A stretch of 64,000 bases of DNA from IDS-8 sp040902105 (GCA_040902105.1 JBBDXW010000052.1:254758-318757); one strand, 5' to 3'; shown: positions 20,063 through 29,706, numbered from the stretch's first letter. The notes: generated by a model from the letters alone, not told the origin. Numbers and translations are program-made.

Positions 20063-22177
20063 CTACCACATCTTCCGAAGTCGCCCGGCGACGTCGACAG
20101 TCTGGGTGCTCTGCGGTGACACGTGACGGGAGGTAGCCTCCCGCCTGCCGTGGAATTTCGCTTCCATGGTCTCGAGAAGGCGGTCCGTCATGAAGCGGCT
20201 GCGCGCGCCATACACATGCTTGTCTCCATCACGGCGTTGCTGGGTGACGTAATAACGAAGCGGCGCCACCAGTTGCAGGGACTGTTTCGCGCGCGTCATT
20301 GCAACATAAAGCAGGCGTCTCTCCTCTTCGACCATGTCCGGCTTCCCGGTCGCAAATTCCGACGGAAAATTGCCGTCGGAAACATTGAGCACGAACACGG
20401 AATCCCATTCCTGTCCCTTGGCGGAATGCACCGTCGAGAGCATCAGGTAATCCTCATCGAGCAAGGGATCGCCCGCGTGATCTCCGGCGGCGGCCGGCGG
20501 GTCCAGCGTCAGTTCGGTCAGGAATCGTTCGCGCGTCGGATAGCGTCCCGATACCAGTTCCAGCTGCTCGAGATCGGCTTCGCGCGTTTCCAGCCCGTCG
20601 TAGAGGCGTTCCAGGTGCGGCTGATACCAGCGCCGTGCCTGCCCGAGCTGCGCCTGCCAGGCGTTGTCGTCGGGATCGACTGACGACAGGGATTGCATCA
20701 GGTCACAGAATGCCGGCCAGTCCGCTCGCGCCGCGGACGGCGCAGGGTAAGCGCGGAGCGCTGCAAACCGGTGATCCGCCAGGGCATGCTGCTCGAAACA
20801 GCGCGCGGCGAGCGACGGCCCCATGCCGGGCAGCAGCTTTAAAACCCGGAAGGCCGCGACCCGGTTGCGCGGGTTCTCCGCCCATTTCAGTACCGACAGG
20901 ACGTCCTTGATGTGCGCTGCCTCGAGGAACTTCAGGCCGCCGTACTTCACGTAGGGAATGTTGCGGCTCACGAGTTCGAGTTCGAGCCGGTCGCTATGGT
21001 GGGCGCTGCGAAACAGAACCGCCTGGTGGCGCAGCGGGATGCCGCTTTCGCGATTCGCGAGTATCGCTTCGACCACAAACTCGGCTTCGGCGTCGACGTC
21101 CTCCACGGTCACGTACTGCGGCGGGCCGCCGCTCTTGCGTTGCGAAACGAGATTTTTCCGGTATTGCCGCGCGCTCTCGGCGATGAGGCAGTTGGCGCTG
21201 TCGAGAATCGGCTGGGTGGAACGGTAGTTCTGTTCCAGGCTCACGATCCCGGCCGGTGGTGTAAAGCGCTCGGCGAAGCCGAGAATGTTCTCCACCTCGG
21301 CAGCCCGAAACGAGTAGATCGACTGCGCGTCGTCGCCGACCACCGTGAGCCCTGCGCCGGTAGGTTTCAGGGCATGCAGAATATCCGCCTGCAACAGGTT
21401 GGTGTCCTGGTACTCGTCGACCAGCAGATGATCGAACCAGGAGCCTATTTCGGCCGCCAGTTCGGCGCCCGACACCAGGTGGCTCCAGTACAGCAGCAGA
21501 TCGTCATAATCGAGCGCCTGGTTCAGTTGCTTATGCTCGACGTAGCGCCGAAAGAGCGCGCGCAGTTCCTGTTCCCATTCGGCACACCACGGGAAGGTCT
21601 CTTGCAGCGAATCGGGCAGCGGCCTGCCCGAGTTGACGCAACGCGAATAGATCGCAAGGCAGGTGTCTTTCTTCGGAAATCTCCGCGACCTGGCCGACAG
21701 CCCGAGTTCGTGCCGCGCCACGTCCATAAGATCCGCTGCATCGCCGCGATCCAGCACCGAAAAGCCCGGATCCAGGCCCAGATTGCGCGCATATCGCCTC
21801 AGGAGCCGGTTCGCCACCGAGTGAAACGTGCCGGACCACGGCAGGATGCGCTCGCCATGCGGCGGCGGCTTCGCGTTGCGCAGGGCCTTTCGAACGATGG
21901 CTTCGACCCGCCGGGTCATCTCCACGGCGGCGCGGCGGGTGAAGGTCAGCAGCAGGATCCGCTCGGGGCTGACGCCCTGGACGATCAGGTGTGCGACGCG
22001 GTGTGCCAGCGTCATGGTCTTGCCGGTCCCGGCGCCGGCGATTACGAGCAGCGGGCCCGAGCGGAACGAACCGTCCGACAACCGGCCATAGGCCGCAGCC
22101 TGCCGTTGTGCGGCATTGAGCGGGCCCAGGTAGTCGATCTCGAGTTCAGCGACTTCGCCCACGCCCCCTCCCGCCAA
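20063..22177 (-). CDS. UvrD/Rep-family ATP-dependent DNA helicase
   Basis: Product of 704 aa, superfamily 1A. Q motif LNAAQRQA at 20-27, Walker A AGAGTGKT at 47-54, motif Ib/II region FTRRAAVEMTRR, Walker B LLVDEYQDTN, motif III GDDAQSIYSFRAAE, motif IV QNYRSTQPIL, motif V TVHSAKGQEWDSVFVL and motif VI EERRLLYVAMTRAK are all present. It unwinds DNA 3'-5', most likely in repair or fork processing. It is a UvrD paralogue-like form with a short C-terminus; whether it is the main UvrD cannot be told. It appears monocistronic, with a palindromic repeat upstream. Confidence 0.92.
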   Translation of the reverse strand: MAGGGVGEVAELEIDYLGPLNAAQRQAAAYGRLSDGSFRSGPLLVIAGAGTGKTMTLAHRVAHLIVQGVSPERILLLTFTRRAAVEMTRRVEAIVRKALRNAKPPPHGERILPWSGTFHSVANRLLRRYARNLGLDPGFSVLDRGDAADLMDVARHELGLSARSRRFPKKDTCLAIYSRCVNSGRPLPDSLQETFPWCAEWEQELRALFRRYVEHKQLNQALDYDDLLLYWSHLVSGAELAAEIGSWFDHLLVDEYQDTNLLQADILHALKPTGAGLTVVGDDAQSIYSFRAAEVENILGFAERFTPPAGIVSLEQNYRSTQPILDSANCLIAESARQYRKNLVSQRKSGGPPQYVTVEDVDAEAEFVVEAILANRESGIPLRHQAVLFRSAHHSDRLELELVSRNIPYVKYGGLKFLEAAHIKDVLSVLKWAENPRNRVAAFRVLKLLPGMGPSLAARCFEQHALADHRFAALRAYPAPSAARADWPAFCDLMQSLSSVDPDDNAWQAQLGQARRWYQPHLERLYDGLETREADLEQLELVSGRYPTRERFLTELTLDPPAAAGDHAGDPLLDEDYLMLSTVHSAKGQEWDSVFVLNVSDGNFPSEFATGKPDMVEEERRLLYVAMTRAKQSLQLVAPLRYYVTQQRRDGDKHVYGARSRFMTDRLLETMEAKFHGRREATSRHVSPQSTQTVDVAGRLRKMW

Positions 22178-22230
22178 ATGTGTCTTTTTATCCAGTACTG
22201 GATGAATTTACAAGTATTGCTGATCGGGGC

Positions 22231-22413
22231 GCATTATTCATGAACGATTGAGGTCGGTGGTTGGCGAAGTCTCGCCTGGGGGGAGGGCTTTTCAGGAACG
22301 CCGTGAACCCGTCCATGGGGGCTTCGCAAAAACATCCCTGTTTTTGACGATCCTGAAAAGCCCTCCCCCCAGGCGAGACTCCGCCGATACGTTGTGCCGT
22401 TCATGAATAATGC
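22231..22413. repeat. 183-bp imperfect palindrome, copy 1
   Basis: Termini GCATTATTCATGAAC (22231-22245) and its exact complement (22399-22413). Inner perfect 30-bp arms at 22268-22297 and 22351-22380, rich in a GGGGGGAGGGC run. The ~53-bp loop holds a further hairpin, CAAAAACA-TCCC-TGTTTTTG. It lies in the divergent gap between the helicase gene and the SLC13 transporter gene, the only copy not between convergent genes. Confidence 0.93.
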
Positions 22414-22592
22414 CCGGTCGGCGTTCTGCCGGTCGCCGCGGGAAAAACTGCGTTCCGTCGTGCGTAGCACGGATTCCGTGCGGCAATTTGCGTACACTGC
22501 GCATCCGTTACTGCAGTCGCCTGTACACGGATCAATTATCAAGGGTCGTTCATTGACGTGGGCGACCGGGACGAACCCCGCCGCGCGCGTTC

Positions 22593-24950
22593 ATGACCTT
22601 CGAAATCGCACTTGTTCTCGCCATCCTGGCCGCTGCGCTGATTCTGTTCGTCAGCGATCTCATCCGCATGGACCTGGTGGCGCTGCTGGTGCTCGGCGCG
22701 CTGGCCGTCACGGGACTCGTTTCCGCGGACCAGGCCTTTGCCGGCTTCAGTAACAGCGCGGTCATCACGATCTGGGCGATGTTCATTTTGAGCGAGGGGC
22801 TCGCGCGCACCGGCATCGCCGATATCATCAGCCGCCAGGTTCTGCGCATTGCCGGACGCCGCCCGGTCGCAGTGATCATGGTTATCATGGCGACTGCCGC
22901 GATACTCGCGGCTTTTATGAACAACATCGGCGTTGCCGCATTGATGTTGCCGGTGGTCGTCGACGTTTCGCGCCGCACGCGTATCCCGGCGTCTCTTCTG
23001 CTGATTCCGCTCGCTTACGCCACGCTGCTCGGCGGCCAGACCACGTTGTTCACGTCACACAACCTGCTGGTGAGCGAAGCGCTGACTCAAAGCGGCAATG
23101 AGCCGTTTCGCGTGTTCGACTTCACGCCCGTCGGCGGCGCGATAGCGGTCGCGGGTGTCCTCTTCATCGCACTGGTCGGGCGCCTGATGCTGCCGAAGAA
23201 ATCGCGCACGGAGCGCGGGCGTTACCGCAGCCAGCGCAGCCTTCGCGCGCGTTACAAGTTGCAGGAACAGACGTTCATGATGCGCATTCCCGTCGACTCC
23301 GTGCTGGTGGGCAAAACGCTCGCGCAAAGCCGTATCGGCGCGTCGACGGGCCTGATCATACTGGCGCTGTTCCGCTTCGGGCGGAGCGAGACGCTGCCGA
23401 GCCGGCAAACGGCGCTGCGTGGCGGCGACAGCCTGCTTGTGCAGGGGCGCCTCGACCAGTTCCGCGAGCTGCAACGCTGGAGCGATCTCGTCATCGAACG
23501 TGAAGCTCCCGTTCTGAAGTCGATGGTTGCAAGCAAGGTTGCTTACGCCGAAGTGCGCATCGCCGAAGGCTCACTGCTCACAGGCGAGCTGATACGCGAT
23601 GCGGGATTTCGCAGCCGCTTCAATGTCAGCGTCGTGGGCATCCATCGAAACGACAGGTACCGCCTGACGAACCTTGCCTACGTGCCTTTGCGCGCAGGTG
23701 TGCGGGTTCTCGTGCAGGGCGAAGCAGAAGCGATCGCGCAGCTCGACAAGTTCTCGGACTTCACCGAGGTCGAGCTCAAAACCGAAGAGCAACTGAGTGC
23801 GCAGTACAAAGCGGACGAACACATGTTCGTCGTCCGGATCCCGAAGTACAGCGATCTCGCCGACGCAACGCTCGGCAAGAGCCGCCTTGCCGACGTATTC
23901 GACTTTCGGGTGCTCGCGATTTTTCGCGAAGGCAAACTGAACATCATGCCGTCCAGCGACGAGGTGCTGACAGGCGGCGATCTGCTGCTGATCGAAGGCC
24001 AGCACGAAGATCTCGACGTGCTCCGCGGATTGCAGGAGCTGGAGATCGAAACCAGCGCGCCGAAGCTGGCAGCGTTCGATTCCGAGCGGCTCACCCTGAT
24101 GGACGCAACGCTCGATCCGCGCAGCAGCCTTGCAGGCAAATCGATCGGCGAGCTGAATTTCCGGGAACGCTACGGCATCGAGCTCGCCGGCATCTGGCGG
24201 GAGGGAGAGACGCTGGGCGGCAACCTGGCGGAAGAACAGCTGATGGTCGGGGATGCATTACTGCTGCTCGGTCCGCGTGAGCGGCTGCAGTTGCTGTCCG
24301 GCGATTCCGATTTCCTGATTCTGACGCCGTTGGGCCAGGAGCCGCCGGACACGCGCCGCGCGCCGCTCGCGGTGCTGATCATGGCGGGCGTGGTGGTCAG
24401 CGTAATGGCAGGCCATGTCCCGGTAGCAGTGGCCGCGGTGGTTGGCTGCAGCGTCATGGTACTGACGGGTTGTCTCACCATGGAACACGCTTACCGCGCC
24501 ATCGACTGGCGTTCGATCTTTCTGATTGCCGGCATGTTGCCGCTCGGTACGGCGATGCTCGAGACCGGTGCCGCCTCGTTCCTCGGCTCCCAGGTCCTCG
24601 AACTGCTGGGCGACTCGGAGCCCTGGACCGTCATCATGGGCCTTTACGTTCTCGCCGCCCTCGGAACGCTCGTCATTCCTTCCGCGGTGCTGGTCGTGCT
24701 GATGGCGCCGATCGTACTCTCGAGCATGGCGGATCTGGGCCTCCGGCCCGAGACGGCGATGATGGCAATCGCAATCGCAGCGGGAGCGAGCTTCATGAGC
24801 CCCATCTCGCATCCGGCAAACATCCTGGTGATGGGCCCCGGCGGCTACCGCTTCGCGGACTACATGAAAGTCGGCCTGCCCTTGATGATCGTCGTGTTCA
24901 TCGTGGTGGCCGTGTTGCTTCCCGTCGTATGGCCGCTGCAGCCTGCGTGA
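22593..24950 (+). CDS. SLC13/DASS-type permease with four RCK_C (TrkA-C) domains
   Basis: Product of 785 aa, inner-membrane. The N-terminal transmembrane block (about 1-205) has the DASS pattern FAGFSNSAVITIWAMFIL and AAFMNNIGVAALMLPVVVD; the C-terminal block (about 590-785) mirrors it with GASFMSPISHPANILVMGPG. Between them lie four RCK_C-like units (near 225-305, 310-390, 405-490 and 505-590), recognised by repeated LVGKTLAQS / LADATLGKSRL / LAGKSIGEL and GGDSLLVQG / GGDLLLIEG / VGDALLLLG blocks. Two such domains are usual. It probably imports an inorganic or organic anion under ligand gating; the substrate is unknown. Confidence 0.9.
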   Translation: MTFEIALVLAILAAALILFVSDLIRMDLVALLVLGALAVTGLVSADQAFAGFSNSAVITIWAMFILSEGLARTGIADIISRQVLRIAGRRPVAVIMVIMATAAILAAFMNNIGVAALMLPVVVDVSRRTRIPASLLLIPLAYATLLGGQTTLFTSHNLLVSEALTQSGNEPFRVFDFTPVGGAIAVAGVLFIALVGRLMLPKKSRTERGRYRSQRSLRARYKLQEQTFMMRIPVDSVLVGKTLAQSRIGASTGLIILALFRFGRSETLPSRQTALRGGDSLLVQGRLDQFRELQRWSDLVIEREAPVLKSMVASKVAYAEVRIAEGSLLTGELIRDAGFRSRFNVSVVGIHRNDRYRLTNLAYVPLRAGVRVLVQGEAEAIAQLDKFSDFTEVELKTEEQLSAQYKADEHMFVVRIPKYSDLADATLGKSRLADVFDFRVLAIFREGKLNIMPSSDEVLTGGDLLLIEGQHEDLDVLRGLQELEIETSAPKLAAFDSERLTLMDATLDPRSSLAGKSIGELNFRERYGIELAGIWREGETLGGNLAEEQLMVGDALLLLGPRERLQLLSGDSDFLILTPLGQEPPDTRRAPLAVLIMAGVVVSVMAGHVPVAVAAVVGCSVMVLTGCLTMEHAYRAIDWRSIFLIAGMLPLGTAMLETGAASFLGSQVLELLGDSEPWTVIMGLYVLAALGTLVIPSAVLVVLMAPIVLSSMADLGLRPETAMMAIAIAAGASFMSPISHPANILVMGPGGYRFADYMKVGLPLMIVVFIVVAVLLPVVWPLQPA

Positions 24951-24960
24951 GCATCGCCGC

Positions 24961-25150
24961 TGCGCATTATTGATGCACGGCACGACGTATCAGCGGATCC
25001 TCGCTCGGGGGGAGGGCTTTTCAGGATCGTCAAAAACATGGATGTTTTTGCGAAGCCCCCATGGATGGGTTCACGGCGTTCCTGAAAAGCCCTCCCCCCG
25101 AGCGAGGATCCGCTAACCACCAACCCCAACCGTGCATCAATAATGCGCAG
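24961..25150. repeat. 183-bp imperfect palindrome family, copy 2 (inverted)
   Basis: Outer perfect 20-bp inverted ends (TGCGCATTATTGATGCACGG at 24961-24980 and its complement at 25131-25150); matching sequence extends to 24955 and 25155. The loop is nearly identical to copy 1 in the reverse orientation, but the arm block reads CTCGCTCGGGG/CCCCGAGCGAG instead of CTCGCCTGGGG/CCCCAGGCGAG. It occupies almost the whole 209-bp gap between the convergent stop codons of the SLC13 gene and the quinone reductase gene. Confidence 0.93.
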
Positions 25151-25159
25151 CGGCGGGGA

Positions 25160-26146
25160 TTACGGTATCAGGATCGTCGAGCCTGTCGTTTTGCGTGCCT
25201 GCAGGTCCCTGTGTGCGTCGGCGGCATCCTCGAGTGCGTAACGCTGGCCGATGTTTATTTTCAAGACGCCGCTCGCCACCACCCCGAACAATTCCCCGCA
25301 GGCCGCAAGCAGACGCTCTCTCGTATTGATGAAGTCAAACAGTACGGGCCGCGTGACGTATAGCGAATGCCGGCCGGCCAGTTCGGATGGAGCAAACGGC
25401 GCGACCGCGCCGGAGGAATTGCCGAAGGACACCATGACGCCGTGCGGCCGCAGGGAATCGAGCGAGGAAAAAAACGTGTCCCGGCCCACGGAGTCGTAGA
25501 CGGCGGCGACGCCTTCGCCGCCCGACAGTTTCCTCACAGCCGCCGCGCTGTCGTTGTCGTCCGCCATCACGATGTGGTGGCAGCCTTGCGCGCGGGCGAG
25601 CTCCGCTTTTTCCCCGGTACTGACGATGCCGATGATGGTTGCACCGAGGTGATTGGCCCACTGGCTCACGAGCGAGCCGACCCCGCCGGCCGCGGCCAGC
25701 AAAAGTACCGGGTCGCCTTTCCCGATCCGGTAGCTTCGTCTTACCAGGTACCACGCCGTCAGCCCCTTGAGGAAAACCGCAGCGGCCTGTTCGTCGCTGA
25801 CCCCTGCCGGTATGGACACGAGCTGACGGGCCGGATAGTTGCGTGCCTCCGAATAGGCATCCAGGGGCCGGCCGGTGTAGACCACGCGATCGCCCGGCTC
25901 GACTTCAGTGACGTCCCGGCCGACGGCCTCGACGACCCCGGCGGCCTCGCTGCCGAGCCCGGACGGCAATTCGAGCGGATAAAGACCGCTTCTGTGATAG
26001 GCATCGATAAAGTTGAGGCCGATGGCGGTGTGTCTTATGCGCGCCTCGCCGGCGGCGGGATCGGGCAGCTCGACCGTCTCGAAGCTGAGAACCTCGGGAC
26101 CGCCGTGTGCGTGGATTCGAATTGCCATGGTTTCATGCGTTGTCAT
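25160..26146 (-). CDS. quinone oxidoreductase (zinc-free MDR family)
   Basis: Product of 328 aa. It has the medium-chain reductase fold: a GroES-like N-terminus with GLNFIDAYHRSGLYP, then the NADPH Rossmann motif AAAGGVGSLVSQWA and the quinone-reductase signature FGNSSGAV. No zinc-binding cysteines. These enzymes reduce quinones or related enones with NADPH in the cytosol and resemble E. coli QorA. It diverges from the SDR gene. ATG at 26146; an internal Met (residue 7) is an alternative. Confidence 0.93.
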   Translation of the reverse strand: MTTHETMAIRIHAHGGPEVLSFETVELPDPAAGEARIRHTAIGLNFIDAYHRSGLYPLELPSGLGSEAAGVVEAVGRDVTEVEPGDRVVYTGRPLDAYSEARNYPARQLVSIPAGVSDEQAAAVFLKGLTAWYLVRRSYRIGKGDPVLLLAAAGGVGSLVSQWANHLGATIIGIVSTGEKAELARAQGCHHIVMADDNDSAAAVRKLSGGEGVAAVYDSVGRDTFFSSLDSLRPHGVMVSFGNSSGAVAPFAPSELAGRHSLYVTRPVLFDFINTRERLLAACGELFGVVASGVLKINIGQRYALEDAADAHRDLQARKTTGSTILIP

Positions 26147-26299
26147 TGTTGAACCGCCGTCAGCGCCAGAAAAGATTCAGGATAACGAAGCACGCCGCGT
26201 TTGACGATGCTCGCGATTCCCGCGCGTTCGTGATTGAATCGCCGCAGACGAGTCCGGGCGTGACTCGCGACCTTGAAAATAGACGCTGCGGAACGGCGA

Positions 26300-27070
26300 A
26301 TGGGACGAGTCGAAAAGAAAGTAGCGCTGGTAACAGGCGCCGCACAGGGGCTCGGCGCCGCCACCGCGAAACTTCTCGCGCGTGAGGGCGCAAAGGTACT
26401 GCTGACCGACATTAACCTCGAGGGTGTCGAGCAACAGGCTCGCGCAATAAACGCAGACTGTCCGGACAGCGCAGCGGCGGCGCAGCACGACGTCACCGAT
26501 GAGAATGCCTGGGTGCGCACACTCGACGAAGCGCGAACCCGCTTCGGCGGCCTGCACATACTGGTTAACAATGCCGGCGTGGGCTCGATCGGCAACATCG
26601 AAGAGGAGAGCTACGCCGACTGGCGGCGCGTTCACGCCGTCGATCTCGACAGCGTGTTCCTGGGCAGCAAATATGCGATTGCAGTAATCGCAGCAAGCGG
26701 AGGGGGATCGATCGTCAATATCTCGTCGATCTCCGGCATCATCGCCGGACACAACCTCGCCGCCTATAACTCCGCCAAGGCTGCGGTGAGGCACCTGAGC
26801 AAGTCTATTGCGCTGCATTGCGCGCGTGCGGGGAACGGCGTCCGCTGCAACTCGGTGCATCCGGCTTTCATCGACACGCCGATCCTGGACGGCATGGCGA
26901 AGGGCGGCGACCGGTCTGCGGCGCTCGACAAGCTGGCGCGACAGATTCCGCTCGGGCGGATCGGGCAGTCGGACGATGTCGCCTATGCCGTGTTGTACCT
27001 GGCCTCCGACGAGTCGGCGTTTGTGACCGGAGCGGAGATCCGGGTCGACGGCGGCATCAGCGCGAGGTAA
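26300..27070 (+). CDS. SDR family NAD(P)-dependent oxidoreductase
   Basis: Product of 256 aa from ATG 26300 (a TTG nine codons earlier is possible). Classical SDR: cofactor motif TGAAQGLG, NNAGVGSIG, catalytic Ser in NISSISGI, Tyr/Lys in AAYNSAKAAV, and C-terminal GAEIRVDGGISAR. Asp in LLTDINLEG favours NAD. Resembles hydroxysteroid or cyclopentanol dehydrogenases; the substrate is not assignable. It sits 15 bp before a ferredoxin reductase gene, so the two may belong to one oxidation pathway. Confidence 0.9.
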   Translation: MGRVEKKVALVTGAAQGLGAATAKLLAREGAKVLLTDINLEGVEQQARAINADCPDSAAAAQHDVTDENAWVRTLDEARTRFGGLHILVNNAGVGSIGNIEEESYADWRRVHAVDLDSVFLGSKYAIAVIAASGGGSIVNISSISGIIAGHNLAAYNSAKAAVRHLSKSIALHCARAGNGVRCNSVHPAFIDTPILDGMAKGGDRSAALDKLARQIPLGRIGQSDDVAYAVLYLASDESAFVTGAEIRVDGGISAR

Positions 27071-27085
27071 CGGCAAGCGGACGAT

Positions 27086-28342
27086 ATGTCGACATCCAGG
27101 GTAGTCATTGCAGGAGCCGGCCATGCGGCCGGGCAGCTGGTCGCAACGCTGCGCCAGAAAAAACACGAAGGCGAGATTCTGCTGATCGGCGAAGAACCGT
27201 GGCTGCCCTATCAACGCCCGCCGTTGTCAAAGAAATTCCTCGCGGGCGAGATTCCGGCCGAGCGCCTTTACGTCAAGCCACCAGCCTTTTACGACGATCC
27301 GTCGATCACCGTGAAGCTCGAAACCCGGGTCGAAAGCATCGATCGGCGCGCGAAAACCCTCCGCCTGAGCGGCGCTCGGTCAGCGCAATACGACAAGCTC
27401 GTACTCGCTCTCGGCGCGCGGGTGCGTCGGCTGCCGCCAATGCCCGGCGTCGAGCTGCCCGGTATTCACTATCTGCGTAACGTGCACGATGTGCAGGAGA
27501 TCCGGGAGTACATGCAGGAAGGCCGGAAGCTCGTCATCATCGGTGCCGGCTACATCGGTCTCGAAGTTGCCGCCGTCGCGACGCAGCGCGGACTGCAGGT
27601 GACCGTCGTCGAAATGCAGGATCGCGTCATGAAACGCGTGGTTGCGCCGCAGGTGTCGCAGTTCTACGAGCGCGAGCACCGTGCACACGGCGTCACGCTG
27701 ATGCTCGACACCGGCATCGAGGGTTTCAGCGGCGACGCGCGCGTCAACGGAGTCCTGCTGTCGGGAGGGGGCAAAGTTCCCGCCGACCTCGTCGTCATCG
27801 GGATCGGCATCGTGCCGAATACGGAACTCGCAGCCGCGGCGGGGCTCGCGGTGGCGGACGGCATCGTGGTCGACGAACGCTGCCAGACCGCTGACGCCGA
27901 CATCTACGCGGTCGGAGACTGTACCTTTCATCCGAACAGGCTGATCGGGCGCAGCATCAGGCTCGAGTCGGTGCACAACGCGTTGGAGCAGGCACGAACA
28001 GCCGCGGCCAATATCTGCGGCGAGGAGCTGCACTACGCGGACATTCCGTGGTTCTGGTCCGACCAGTTCGATCTCAAACTCCAGATCGCGGGCCTGTCGC
28101 AGGGGTACGACCGCGCGATTGTGCGTGGCGAAGCCGGCAACCGCTCGTTCTCCTGCGTCTACCTGTCGGACGCCCGCATCATCGCCCTGGATGCGATCAA
28201 TAACCCCCGGGATTTTCTGCAGTCGAAGAAGCTGATCGCCGACCGCGCGAGGATGAACGTTGACCGGCTGACCGATAGCGGTAGCGAATTGAAGGACCTG
28301 GTTGACCAGCCTGCCCGCGAGACGCGCGGTAGGACAAGCTGA
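27086..28342 (+). CDS. FAD-dependent ferredoxin/rubredoxin reductase family protein
   Basis: Product of 418 aa. FAD-binding N-terminus VVIAGAGHAAGQLVATLR, YQRPPLSKKFLAGE, NAD-binding GAGYIGLEVAAVA, then DIYAVGDCTFHPN and the reductase C-terminal domain (IPWFWSDQFDLKLQIAG). This is the putidaredoxin/rhodocoxin reductase type that feeds electrons from NADH to a [2Fe-2S] ferredoxin for a P450 or dioxygenase. No such partner lies in the window. Probably cotranscribed with the SDR gene. Confidence 0.92.
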   Translation: MSTSRVVIAGAGHAAGQLVATLRQKKHEGEILLIGEEPWLPYQRPPLSKKFLAGEIPAERLYVKPPAFYDDPSITVKLETRVESIDRRAKTLRLSGARSAQYDKLVLALGARVRRLPPMPGVELPGIHYLRNVHDVQEIREYMQEGRKLVIIGAGYIGLEVAAVATQRGLQVTVVEMQDRVMKRVVAPQVSQFYEREHRAHGVTLMLDTGIEGFSGDARVNGVLLSGGGKVPADLVVIGIGIVPNTELAAAAGLAVADGIVVDERCQTADADIYAVGDCTFHPNRLIGRSIRLESVHNALEQARTAAANICGEELHYADIPWFWSDQFDLKLQIAGLSQGYDRAIVRGEAGNRSFSCVYLSDARIIALDAINNPRDFLQSKKLIADRARMNVDRLTDSGSELKDLVDQPARETRGRTS

Positions 28343-28357
28343 CTGAAGGCCTGTGCT

Positions 28358-28423
28358 TGTTGGAGCCCGTGACAACGGGCGAATAATCGACGCGGGAATC
28401 GCCCGCTCTCGCGGGCTCCAACA
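28358..28423. repeat. paired REP-like element (copy B)
   Basis: A 66-bp unit with the same 12-bp inverted ends as copy A at 4012-4076, in the opposite orientation and about 85% similar by eye. It sits between the convergent ends of the ferredoxin reductase gene and the anchored-protein gene at 28430, so it may also stabilise 3' ends. Confidence 0.85.
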
Positions 28424-28429
28424 GCTCCC

Positions 28430-29116
28430 TCAGTCTGCGGTCAATTCGGTGACGGCAATGGTCAGGCTGCCGGTGATGGACACCGGCCCCTTCAGAGCCG
28501 AATAGGCGCGTGCGTTGACGCTCTCGACAGCTTCCGCCGACATGCCGGCAAACCTGCCGCTGCTGCCCGACACCCGGGCCGTGCCCAATGCGGTCGGTCC
28601 AGTCGTGGTCACGCCGTACCAGGTGCCCCGCCAGCTGTCGGCGGAATTCCAGCGTGCCGGAAGCACGATATATCGCACGTAAGACCACAGGTTTTCCGAT
28701 TGATCGACAAATAGCGATCCACTCTCCGGAAGGTAGATATGCCACGCGCTGTCGATCAGCGCGTCGCCTTCGAGCAGGTTCGTCCGTTCCGACTCGGAGG
28801 CGAACTTGACGCCGATTCCTTCGGGAGAACCGCGGCTGTTGGTGAGCAGCGTGACCAGTACGGTGGTCTTCCTGATCGTCGGTTCCCACAGCTCTGCAAT
28901 CTTTTCGGGGTAGGGCGCGACGCGCTCGTCACCGTTATTCGTATAGGCAATCGCATCCACCGGAACCGCCGAATACGATAAGTCGACCAGCGGCTGCCCG
29001 GAAACCGCCAATGGCGAAACGCCCGGCATGGCGACAAACGGGTTGTAGTAGAGCGCCACCGGCAACATCAGCGCGCCGACGATGGCGCCTGCCAGCCACG
29101 AAAGCAGGTATTTCAT
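28430..29116 (-). CDS. N-terminally anchored hypothetical protein, tandem paralogue 2
   Basis: Product of 228 aa. One hydrophobic N-terminal segment (MKYLLSWLAGAIVGALMLPV) suggests a membrane anchor with the rest periplasmic. The body is beta-rich, with WHIYLPESGSLFVDQ in the middle and a GSLTIAVTEL end. The block resembles WTLHLPARGSLYVNL in the adjacent upstream protein, so the two look like diverged duplicates. Its ATG overlaps the upstream stop by 4 bp (ATGA). No known family recognised. Confidence 0.75.
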   Translation of the reverse strand: MKYLLSWLAGAIVGALMLPVALYYNPFVAMPGVSPLAVSGQPLVDLSYSAVPVDAIAYTNNGDERVAPYPEKIAELWEPTIRKTTVLVTLLTNSRGSPEGIGVKFASESERTNLLEGDALIDSAWHIYLPESGSLFVDQSENLWSYVRYIVLPARWNSADSWRGTWYGVTTTGPTALGTARVSGSSGRFAGMSAEAVESVNARAYSALKGPVSITGSLTIAVTELTAD

Positions 29117-29706
29117 TCGCTGTCACCCTCGCTGTCACCATGCGAACCCACCAGCGCCGTCACGAGTTCGATCCGTCCTTCGAAGTCCGACTCGTCACCC
29201 TGCTCGTCGTCCGACTTTATGAAGCGTTCGTTCACGCTGCCGACCAAGTTCGCGAACTCGCGCGTGCCGGCACGCAGCGAACCGCTTCGTTGGCCGGCGG
29301 CGTCCGGCTGCGGCTGCAGGTTGACGTACAGCGAGCCGCGCGCAGGCAGATGCAGCGTCCATTCAACGATCGGTCCGCTGCCCGCGCCCGAGCTCGAGAT
29401 CCTGCTCGCGACGCCGACCACCACATCATTGCGGTTGCGGATCTTGAATAATTCGGTTTGCGTGTCACCGGCAATTTGCGCACCGGGCCACTCGAGTCCG
29501 TCGGGTATCGCCTTGTCTACCCCGGTCCCGCCGGCCAGGATCCGGTCGTCAGGAAGATTCGTATGAAAGGACTCGGTGTTGCCGCCGTTGGCCTGCACGG
29601 AGATGAGCGAGGCCTCCCGGTGCTGATTGACCGCTGGCACGAAATACAGGAGACAGGCGGCAAGAATGGCGCCCGACAGGATTCCAATAATGAATGTCTT
29701 GAACAC
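29113..29706 (-). CDS. N-terminally anchored hypothetical protein, tandem paralogue 1
   Basis: Product of 197 aa from GTG 29706, which puts the hydrophobic anchor FKTFIIGILSGAILAACLLY at the very N-terminus; a TTG at 29751 is the longer alternative. The periplasmic part has a beta-rich core with WTLHLPARGSLYVNL and a VGSVNERF block that match the downstream paralogue. The acidic C-terminus ends GSHGDSEGDSE. Function unknown; it forms an operon with 28430-29116. Confidence 0.7.
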   Translation of the reverse strand: MFKTFIIGILSGAILAACLLYFVPAVNQHREASLISVQANGGNTESFHTNLPDDRILAGGTGVDKAIPDGLEWPGAQIAGDTQTELFKIRNRNDVVVGVASRISSSGAGSGPIVEWTLHLPARGSLYVNLQPQPDAAGQRSGSLRAGTREFANLVGSVNERFIKSDDEQGDESDFEGRIELVTALVGSHGDSEGDSE

